Below, piece after piece: positions 56,591 to 64,000 of a DNA stretch of 64,000 nucleotides; position 1 is the first letter of the stretch, and each line of letters begins with the position of its first letter. The notes under the pieces were generated by a model that saw only the letters and a list, made by a program, of their open reading frames with translations, was not told where the DNA came from and ran no database searches. Made by a program: the position numbers and the translations under genes. The stretch is from Chelydra serpentina (taxonomy: Eukaryota; Chordata; Testudines; Chelydridae), in the NCBI GenBank assembly GCA_037349315.1, contig JBAIAC010000059.1, forward strand, positions 13,734,501 through 13,798,500, given 5' to 3'.

Positions 56591-58287
56591 CATCTGTGCA
56601 AGAGATTGAGCTATGCCAGGGGTCAGTCCATGACGATGGAACAAAGTTCCATAAAAACTAAAGACTATCATAAATGTCACAACCTTTTGCTCCAAATGCA
56701 AGGCACATTTCTTCAACCTTGCTTTCTCCAACATAATGGCATAGCAGAACGTACATTTTAAAATATCCAAAACCAACACACTACCCAAATAGAACATTAT
56801 ACTGCACACACAATTTAAAATACTCACTACTTCATATTTGCCTCCACATGAAAATGATTTGCATCAGTAGAAACAATCACCTTCTGTAGGTGATACAAAC
56901 CCCAAAATCAGACATGTAGCAGACAATGCATGATGGCTGCAGTCCATTACACATACAGGGGAAATGGGCAACTGTCATAAGGATAAAATGAGTATTCTTA
57001 TGTAGGAAAACACATTAGGAACTCAGAAAGCCCATTTTATGAAATTACAAGTCATCAGGGACAGAGTTACCTGTACAGCCACAGAAATGGTGCACAAAGG
57101 ATTGGCAAGATCAAGCTACTTTGCTTAACATTAGCTGAAACTAACCATCAGAACTGCTTGGCTGTGGGATTAACAAACTGTCAACGGCATATTGAGAATG
57201 TAGTGGATTTGGTCTTGGCATGATGTAACTACACTGTTATAATCCTATTTACCTATGTATGTACATTTGACTTCTTTATTGTTGTGTGGGAGATTTTGTT
57301 AAGAAATAGACACTTTTTTCCAAGTATGTTTGGATGGAGTTTTGTTAGAAAAGGCTGAGTAATACGAGCTTAAAAAAAAAATCCTGATTTTCAATCACCT
57401 CTTCTATGAATTGAAGATTTGGTGTTCTGCATGCTCCATAATACCTGCATTTTTCTTATATTGCTGCATTCTGTAACAGATGATTTGGCAGCCAACTGAG
57501 AGGCCTATTCTAGCGCTAGGATGGCCATTTCTGTAGAAACAGGAAATATAAAACAACTATACCCAGTCACTCCATCCTCCCTAATATTGTTTGGAGGCCA
57601 TCCACTGTCACAGATCAGCCACACTGATTAAAGTTCTCCAATTACAACACCAGCCTACTAGATTTGTAGATATTAAGAAATACTATGGAAAATCTTCTCC
57701 TGGTTAGTTCTTCTGTTCTCATTGTAAAACTGCAAGAAACTCTTCTAAGGGGGAAATACTGAACACTCCTCTTGTTTATCAGAAACATGCTGTGCCACAA
57801 AGCAAATATTGGAGAGGTTTTGAAATTCCAAGCATGCCAACTTTTCATAGGAATCAGCGGCAACTAATTTCAATGCTTCTCTTTAGCTTGCAGTTCAGCA
57901 GAGTACTGCCTAATTTCTAAAACATCACATCTAACCAGGTTGTCTTTTTAAATTCACCAATAGTTTCTGGATAATAAGCCACAAAGTAGAACTACTAGGA
58001 CATTGAGGTTTATAACTGTAATGTATATCTATGACTAGACACAGAATACTAACTTATCTGAAAGTTTTTCCATGAAGTACAGTATAATTACAGAATTAAA
58101 AACAATTACCAATATTTTTTAGATAACAGGGTATCATTACACTCTATAAACCAGAAGAAAATATGTATTAACACTAGATCATTCATTAACATACAATTGT
58201 CATTTACTCTCTATAATTTCTAGTTAATTATATTGAAGAATTCCTCAAAGAAAAAGGAGCTCTGTAAAACAAAATAAATCACATTAA
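56591..58287. other. No recognisable gene or repeat
   Basis: Mostly AT-rich DNA. 57060-57300 has a repeat-like look but I cannot name it. Confidence 0.35.
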
Positions 58288-58301
58288 CACAATTTATTAA
58301 C

Positions 58302-58360
58302 ACCTATCAGAGGGGTAGCCGTGTTAGTCTGTATCCACAAAAACAACAAGGAGGACTCCT
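58302..58360 (-). mobile_element. Minimal 59-bp PLE end insertion
   Basis: A PLE 3' terminus of only 59 bp ('ggggtagccgtgttagtctg') flanked by a perfect 14-bp duplication CACAATTTATTAAC (58288-58301 and 58361-58374). It is an extreme 5' truncation without hammerhead or coding sequence. Confidence 0.88.
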
Positions 58361-58958
58361 CACAATTTATTAACTTTATTCATGTGTCTTCGATAAGTAA
58401 ATTTTTGTAAGCTGTAACTTTTTAAAATCCTTTTTTAACCTTGAGGTTTTTGTCATCTTACCATATCTTCTGCTGCTAGAATTTATATTGTGCTCCAACT
58501 CTTCACATTATTGACATTGCCTTTAAGCTATTAACATCACTTTAAAATGTTCCACTACTTCGCCTTATGACTACCACCACTCTAAGGGTACGTCTACACT
58601 ACAGAATTAGGTCGAAATTATAGAAGTCGATATTTTAAAACCTGACTTTATGGAATCGATTGTGTGTGTCCCCACTAAAGAGCATTAAGACCATGAGGTC
58701 GACGGACTGTGTCCACAGTATCGGGGCTAGCGTCGACTTTCGGAGCGTTGCATTGCGGGTAGCTATCCCACAGTTCCCGCAGTCTCCACCGCCCATTGGA
58801 ATTCTGGGTTGCAATCCCAAAGCCTGATGGGGCAGAAAACATTGTCACTGGTGGTTCTGGGTACATGTCGTCAAGCCATCTCCCGTCCCTCCCTCCCTCC
58901 GTGAAAGCAATCTTTTTCGTGCCTTTTTTCCGGGGTTTCCGGGTTTGCTACGGCAAGC

Positions 58959-59780
58959 ATGTAGCCTGCTCAGCTCACAATTACTGTGGAAGCTTGCAAC
59001 GCCAGACAGCTACCGGTCAGTCGCGAATCAATTCGGAGTGGGAAAATCTACAGTGGGGGCTGTTGTCATGCAAGTAGCCAAGGCTTTGCAGCAATGGGGT
59101 TCCCGAACTGTGGTGGGGCGATAGACGGAACCCATATCCCTATCTTGGCACCGGACCACCAAGCCAGCGAGAACATAAACCGAAAGGGGTACTTTTCAAT
59201 AGTGCTGCAAGCAGTGGTGGATCACAAGGGACGTTTCACCAACATCAACATGGGATGGCCGGGAAAGGTACATGACGCTCGCATCTTCAGGAACTCTGGT
59301 CTGTTTCAGCTTCTGCAGCAAGGGACTTTCTTCCCAGACCAGAAAATAACCGTTGGGGATGTTGAGATGCCTATAGTTATCCTTGGGGACCCAGCCTACC
59401 CCTTAATGCCATGGCTCATGAAGCCATACACAGGAAGCCTGGACAGTAGTCAGGACCTTTTCAACTATAGGCTGAGCAAGTGCAGAATGGTGGTGGAATG
59501 TGCATTTGGGCGTTTAAAGGCTCGCTGGCGCAGTTTATTGACTAGGTTAGATCTCAGCGAAACCAATATTCCCATTATTACTACTGCTTGCTGTGCGCTC
59601 CACAATATCTGTGAGAGTAAGGGGGAGACGTTTATGGCGGGGTGGGAGGTTGAGGCAAATCACCTGGCCGCTGGTTATGCGCAGCCAGACACCAGGGCTA
59701 TTACAAGAGTACAGCAGGGTGCATTGCGCATCAGGGAAGCTTTGAAAACCAGTTACATGAATGGCCAGGATGCTGTGTGA
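58959..59780 (+). pseudogene. Harbinger (HARBI1-like) DDE transposase
   Basis: The open frame ending at 59780 (264 residues from an internal GTG at 58986) holds the whole nuclease domain. The catalytic residues are present: D47 in AIDGTHIPI, D135 in LGDPAYPL and E171 in RMVVECAFGRLKAR. Further conserved text is NRKGYFSIVLQAV and HDARIFRNSG. The N-terminal helix-turn-helix survives only in another frame: 58993 onward reads LATPDSYRSVANQFGVGKST then GAVVMQVAKAL. A deletion of about 20 codons then joins QGFAAMGFPNCGG. The natural start is probably ATG 58959, but it is followed at once by TAG. HARBI1-type proteins are about 350 residues, so the front third is damaged and the copy is dead though the catalytic core is intact. 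A poly(A) signal lies at 59887. Confidence 0.9.
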
Positions 59781-59886
59781 AAGTCTGTTTTTTCCCATTA
59801 ATGAAAAGCCCCTCCCCTTGATACACTCTGCTTCCCTTTAACCAAACCGCCCTGCCCTCCCTTCCTCGGTCACCGCTTGCAGAGGC

Positions 59887-59926
59887 AATAAAGTCATTGT
59901 TGCTTAAAAATCATGCATTCTTTATT
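59887..59926. terminator. Overlapping convergent poly(A) signals
   Basis: AATAAA on the plus strand at 59887-59892 serves the transposase, and AATAAA on the minus strand at 59926-59921 serves the Myb/SANT gene. They face each other 28 bp apart. Confidence 0.75.
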
Positions 59927-60189
59927 AATTCGTCAAACAAATAGGGGGAAATATGGGGTTAACTGCCACGGTCCCCCGGGATGGGTGGTGGAGGAAGGGA
60001 AGCACTAGGGTGGGTGGTGGAGGATGGGATGAGGGAAGGACAAGGACACACAGCACTTTAAAACTTACTGAATGCCAGCCTTTTGTTGCTTGGACAGTTC
60101 TCTTGGCTTGAGTGGTTGGGTGCACGGAAGCCACCCAAACGCATTCTTGGGCGTCTCGGTGATGAGGTTATGGGACTCGGGGAGGAGGG

Positions 60190-60581
60190 CTATTGGTTAC
60201 AGAGGGGCTGTAGCGGCGGTCTGGGCTCAGGCGGCCTTTCCTGAACCATACGCCTTTCCTCAGCCATAAGCCGGAGGATTTCTGTTTGATCCTCCAGTAG
60301 CCTCAGAATTGCATCCTGCCTTCTCTCAGCATGCAGACGCCACCTACTCTCTTCAGCCCGCCGCTCATTGTCTTCAGCACGCCACCTGTCCTCGCGATCA
60401 AATTGTGCCATTCTGGACTCCAACAGTGTCTGCCTCCATGCATTCTGCTGGTCCGTTTCAGTGTGGGAGGACTGCATGAGCTCTGAGAACATATCGTCTC
60501 TATTCCTTTTTTTTTTTTACTTCTAATCTTCACTAGCCTCTGGGACGGTGATGAAAGGGGTGGCGTTGAAACATTTGCAGC
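60190..60581 (-). pseudogene. Harbinger Myb/SANT gene, exon 2
   Basis: A 3' splice site 'tttcctcccgcag' ends at about 60582. Exon 2 reads AANVSTPPLSSPSQRLVKIR and then, after a frame change in a run of A (about 60510-60520), MFSELMQSSHTETDQQNAWR and a charged coiled-coil rich in Arg/Glu (RWRAEDNERRAEESRWR), ending in PPLQPLCNQ. The C-terminal part is probably for self-association or binding the transposase. The A-run frameshift breaks the protein. Confidence 0.75.
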
Positions 60582-61486
60582 TGCGGGAGGAAACAAATGG
60601 GAGAGGAGTAGTTTAAAAGACACTTATTATAGAACAATGCTCCAAACATTACATAGCACATGTGCATTTGGTCCAAGGTTGCACTTTGCCTGTTATACTG
60701 AGGGTCTGCCGGTTTGTTGTGAGAGATCACACAAGCAGGTCCGGCGGGCAACAGAATTCGGCTTGCAGGCAGCCATGGTAAGCCAACAGTCTATTGGCTT
60801 CTTTAACCTTCATAACATGTGGGAATGGTTTCAAACAGCAACCCCCTCATTTCCCGTAACAAACAGCCATTGGGCTGGCCATTTAAAAAAGGGTTGGCAA
60901 TTAAAAAGTGAGGGGCGGCGGTTTTCGGGTTACCGTGCAGCGTGAACCTAATCGACCCACCCCCCACACACACACATCCATTATGTTCGCTGTTCCCCCT
61001 CCCCCCACCGCGTGGGTCACAGCGGGGAAGATTTCCGTTCAGCCACAGGCAAACGGCCCAGCAGGGACGGACCCCTCTGAATACCCCCTTAATAAAATTC
61101 CCCTATTTCAACCAGGTGACCATGAATGATATCACTCTTCTGAGGATAACATAGACAGATAAAGAACGGATGTTGCTTGAATGCCAGCAAACACCGGGAC
61201 CATACGCCGCCATGCTTCGCAATGCCATGATTCCAGACCACGTGTTATTGGCCTGGCATGGTAGAGTGTGTTAACACGGAGCACGGGATAAGGCTGCCCT
61301 CCCCAGAAACCTTTTGCACAGGCTTTGGGAGTACATCCAGGAGAGCTTTCTGGAGATGTCCCTGGAGGATTTCCACTCCATCCCCTAACATGTTAACAGA
61401 CTTTTCCAGTAGCTGTACTGGCCGCGAATTAATCATTAAACATGCTTGCTTATAAAACATGTATTAATTTAACAGAGGTACACTCA
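60582..61486 (-). other. Intron of the Harbinger Myb/SANT gene
   Basis: About 900 bp between GTGAGT donor and CAG acceptor. CpG-containing, with C-rich plus-strand stretch at 60955-61010; no other element is visible. Confidence 0.6.
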
Positions 61487-62030
61487 CCAGAGGTCCCTTC
61501 TCCGGCATCAAGCACCCCTTGGGTGGGTTGGGAGGGTACTGGCTCCAGGTGACAAAGAGTTCCTGGCTGTCGGGGAAAAGGGCTTCTCCGCTTCCTTGCT
61601 GTGTCTGTGTGCTATTTTCAGCATCATTATCATCATCTTCCTCTTCCCGAAAATGCTCCTCGGTGGTTTCTGATGATCCACATACGGAGTCATGCCACAT
61701 GGGTGGGTTAGTGCTGGCTGCACCTCCTAGAATGGCATGCAGCTCATCATAGAAGCAGCATGTCTGGGGCTCTGACCCAGAGCGGCCGTTTGCATCTCTG
61801 GTTCTTTGGTAGGCTTGCTTGAGCTCCTTAATTTTCACGCGGCACTGTTGCGCATCCCTGTTGTAGCCTCTGTCCTGCATGCCCTTGGAGACTTTGGCAT
61901 ATGTATTGGCGTTTCTTCTTTTGGACCGTAGCTCTGCTAGCACGGTTTCGTCTCCCCATACAGCGATCAGATCGCGTACCTCACGCTCTGTACACGCTGG
62001 AGCTCGTCTTCGGTTCTGGGACTCCATCAT
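61487..62030 (-). pseudogene. Harbinger Myb/SANT-like gene, exon 1
   Basis: ATG at 62030 opens a frame of 188 residues. Residues 8-85 form a trihelix Myb/SANT domain: REVRDLIAVWGDETVLAELR, NANTYAKVSKGMQDRGYNRD, QQCRVKIKELKQAYQRTRDA. This protein binds DNA and carries the transposase to the ends. An acidic stretch (HFREEEDDDNDAEN) follows. A donor site CTG|gtgagtg at about 61487 ends the exon. The frame at the donor does not match the family exon 2 frame (AANVST...), indicating a 1-bp loss near 61505-61515. It could also be read as a host MSANTD-type gene, but its place inside the inverted repeats argues for the transposon. Confidence 0.85.
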
Positions 62031-62464
62031 GGTCTGCTGACGAGATCTGCACTCACTTGCAGCTCACCACGCTGACCAAACAGGAAATGAAATTCAAAAG
62101 TTCGCGGGGCTTTTCCCGTGTACCTGGGCAGAGCATTCAAGCTCAGACTGCTGTCCAGAGCGGTCAAATGTTGCACTGTGGGACAGATCCAGGAGGCCAA
62201 TACCGTCGAATTGCGTCCACACTAAGCCTAGTTCGATTCGGCAATATTGCTTTAAGCACTAATCCCCTCGTTGGGGGTGGAGTGGCGAGATCAATTTTAA
62301 GAGCCCTAGAAGTCGATGTTAATGGCTTCGTCGTGTGGACGGGTGCACGGATCAATCGATATAATGCTAATAAATTCGACCTAAACTTGTAGTGTAGACC
62401 AGGGCTTAAGAGAGTGGGCAGAGGCATTACTCCAATAATCATTGGTGAACTGCTATGGAAATGT

Positions 62465-62565
62465 TAGAGACAAGGTGGGTGAGGTAGTATTTTTTTATGG
62501 GTTTTTTATTGAACCAAATTCTGTTGGTGAGACAAGCTTTCGAGCCACATAGAGCTCTTCTTCAG
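62465..62565 (-). mobile_element. PLE end fragment of a second family
   Basis: The minus strand reads CTGAAGAAGAGCTC, GGCTCGAAAGCTTGTC, ACCAACAGAA and then 'accccaccttgtct'-like text, which is the 3' end of another PLE family common in tetrapods. Its length is about 100 bp. No target duplication was found. Confidence 0.7.
62531..62565 (-). ncRNA. Hammerhead-like motif, second PLE family
   Basis: CTGAAGA, A, GAGC ... GCTC, GAAA, GC on the minus strand. It has the same order and the same extra A as the motif at 6743, but a different stem II sequence. Confidence 0.6.
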
Positions 62566-62869
62566 AAAACATTAACATTTCTAAAGGTCTACCTGTTTAG
62601 TTAGGAAAATTCACTTGCTTTGATCTCCTGCCCGCTATGCACTCAATAGCTTTATGGATTACATCATTTTAAAATTCAACACTACCTGACAAGGCGGACA
62701 AATACCTCAGAGAAAAAGAAACTTTTCAAAATTAGTTTATATTATGGTTTGATGGTAAGTAACAATGCTGAAAATACTGCAATGTCTCATAAAATTTATA
62801 TACAAAAACACTGCATTGTGCTACTTCTGAAAGTATATATATACACAGAGGGAGGGGGAGGGGGGCAGG

Positions 62870-63072
62870 CAGGCCCATCCCCTGGAATGGTGTGAGAAGT
62901 ATGAAGGGACATATGAATCTTTAGCGCATCTGGCAAGTAATTATCTTGCGACGCCGGCTACAACAGTGCCAATATATTTGAAAATGTAGAAAACATCTAA
63001 AATATGTAAATGGTATTTTATTATTGTTTAATAATGCAATTAATTTTTTTAATTGCTTGACTGCTCTAAAAA
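62870..63072 (+). mobile_element. hAT fragment related to 43631-45218
   Basis: Contains 'gaagggacatatgaatcttt' and 'agcgcatctggcaag', identical in large part to 44737 onward, then jumps to the TTAAT-rich end. It is an internally deleted copy ending in 'ttgactgctctaa'. Confidence 0.75.
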
Positions 63073-63244
63073 TAAGTATTTTTTATTTTGCGTCTTTTAA
63101 ATGTAATGAGCTGACTCTTGGCCATGGATGTGACATACATTATAATGAGACTTTTGAAAAGTAACAGTCTTACCTGTCTTAAGTCAATTTCCTAATATAT
63201 TAACCTTATCAGAATATCAGGGTTCAAGTTAGATTAAATTCTAT

Positions 63245-63610
63245 CAGTGGTTCTCAAACTGTGGGTTGGGACCCCTAAGTGGGTCGAGACCCGTTTTAAT
63301 GGGGTTGCCAGGGCTGGCTTAGGCTTTCAGGAGCCCAAGCCCCACCACCCAAGGCTGAAACCAAAGCCAGAGCCGAAGCTTCAGCTCTGGGCGGTGGGGC
63401 TAAGGTTACACGCCCCCCTGCTTGGAGCTGAAGCCCTTGGACTTCGGCTTTGACCCACCCCGCCCGGCGCCCTGGGGCGGTGGTGCTCGGGTTTTCACCT
63501 GAAGCGGTGGTACTCGGGTGGGCTCAGCCTATATGGTTCTCTCCCCTCCCTCCCCCACCAGGATTGTGTAGTAATTTTTGTTATCAGAAGGTGGTCGCAG
63601 TGCAATAAAT
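63245..63610 (+). mobile_element. hAT-Charlie-type element
   Basis: Starts CAGTGGTTCTCAAACTGTGG, the typical end of Charlie-like MITEs, followed by 'gggtcgagaccc'. The body is GC-rich with duplicated 'gcggtggt.ctcggg' units. Near 63590 'agaaggtggtcgcagtgcaa' resembles the other arm, but the final end is not clean. Confidence 0.65.
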
Positions 63611-64000
63611 CTGAGCACCTTGTTTTACATCAATAAAAGTAGTCTGCTGCTTTGCTAAATTCAAGCAGAATCAATAAAGTATGTATACCTTATTTATTTA
63701 CTGAGCTTATTGATTTAGAAGTATAGTAGTTATCAATATAAAAGATATATTATTAAATTGATTAAAATGACTTGTTTTAAATCTTGTCTTGCAAAGCTGT
63801 TAAGATGGGGCCTAAAAACATCTTTGCCATTAACTATTCCTCATGCAGCAGAGAAGAAGGGCTGAAGAAGACACTGTCAGGCAAAAACTGGTCCAAACCC
63901 AAGACTAAATTATGTGTTTCCAAGCATACCACAAATACGGTTTTAAATTCACAATGAAAACAGTTTTTATGAAAATTCATATTCCCCAGAAGTGTTCACA
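63611..64000. other. No recognisable feature
   Basis: AT-rich DNA to the end of the window. Confidence 0.35.

Larger units (their letters stand above)
58586..62406. mobile_element. PIF/Harbinger transposon with both genes
   Basis: Inverted ends 'gtctacactacagaattagg' (left) and the reverse complement of right 'cctaaacttgtagtgtagac' agree over about 28 of 31 bp after the first few bases. A TAA duplication flanks it (58583-58585 and 62407-62409). It is 3821 bp. The transposase is on the plus strand from the left, and the Myb/SANT gene on the minus strand from the right. PIF/Harbinger elements need both proteins. High CpG content compared with the flanks suggests that the insertion is relatively young. 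Confidence 0.93.

Noticed and set aside
61464..62030. A host Myb/SANT (MSANTD-like) gene
   Set aside because: It lies between Harbinger inverted ends opposite its transposase and carries frame lesions; a transposon gene is the simpler reading.
1..64000. CRISPR arrays, operons, phage or bacterial genes
   Set aside because: No regularly spaced repeats, no prokaryotic gene layout; all repeats are eukaryotic transposons.

Overview
The window looks like nuclear DNA from a reptile, most likely a turtle. It is AT-rich, has no operon-like structure and no host coding exon I can recognise, and is packed with eukaryotic interspersed repeats. The set is turtle-like: CR1 LINEs in all states of decay, a tRNA-derived CryI-type SINE, Penelope-like elements (PLEs) with a GIY-YIG domain, a DIRS-like element, PIF/Harbinger and hAT DNA transposons, and several families of solo LTRs. 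This assignment comes from repeat knowledge, not from a database search. The window is probably intergenic or intronic.

Layout. 1-6.6 kb: mostly unassigned, with a tyrosine-recombinase fragment of a DIRS-like element (about 1.6-1.84 kb) and a probable LTR (4.2-5.2 kb). 6656-6864: a PLE end that forms a near-perfect palindrome. 9.0-10.0 kb: a solo LTR carrying a CpG-rich insert. 10.3-13.9 kb: a DIRS-like element with inverted terminal repeats. Its recombinase gene is split by a + strand CR1, which holds a - strand CR1, which holds a solo LTR (four levels). 16.6-17.85 kb: a PLE that has lost its endonuclease. 18.4-20.3 kb: Harbinger-type MITEs. 22.8-29.0 kb: a hAT transposase pseudogene broken by a solo LTR and by a nearly complete PLE (24899-28165). 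29-36.8 kb: CR1 copies, hAT MITEs and two LTRs. 36.8-43.6 kb: mostly unique AT-rich DNA with a MITE, a CryI SINE and a CR1 end. 43.6-45.2 kb: a hAT relic. 45.7-49.4 kb: two LTRs. 49.4-55.4 kb: mostly unassigned. 55.4-56.6 kb: an L2-type LINE relic. 58.3 kb: a 59-bp PLE end. 58.6-62.4 kb: a Harbinger element with both of its genes, converging. 62.4-63.6 kb: PLE and hAT fragments.

No gene appears functional. The clearest biology is in the mobile elements. Four PLE insertions have readable target duplications of 9-14 bp. Two of them are inverted pairs with the same asymmetry: the right copy keeps a 37-40 nt tail that the inverted left copy lacks. The PLE ends carry a hammerhead-ribozyme-like core whose stem II covaries between copies. 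The Harbinger element keeps the DDE residues of its transposase and a two-exon Myb/SANT gene on the other strand, with poly(A) signals only about 30 bp apart. Order of insertion can be read from the nesting, and 3-14 bp target duplications bound many of the elements.
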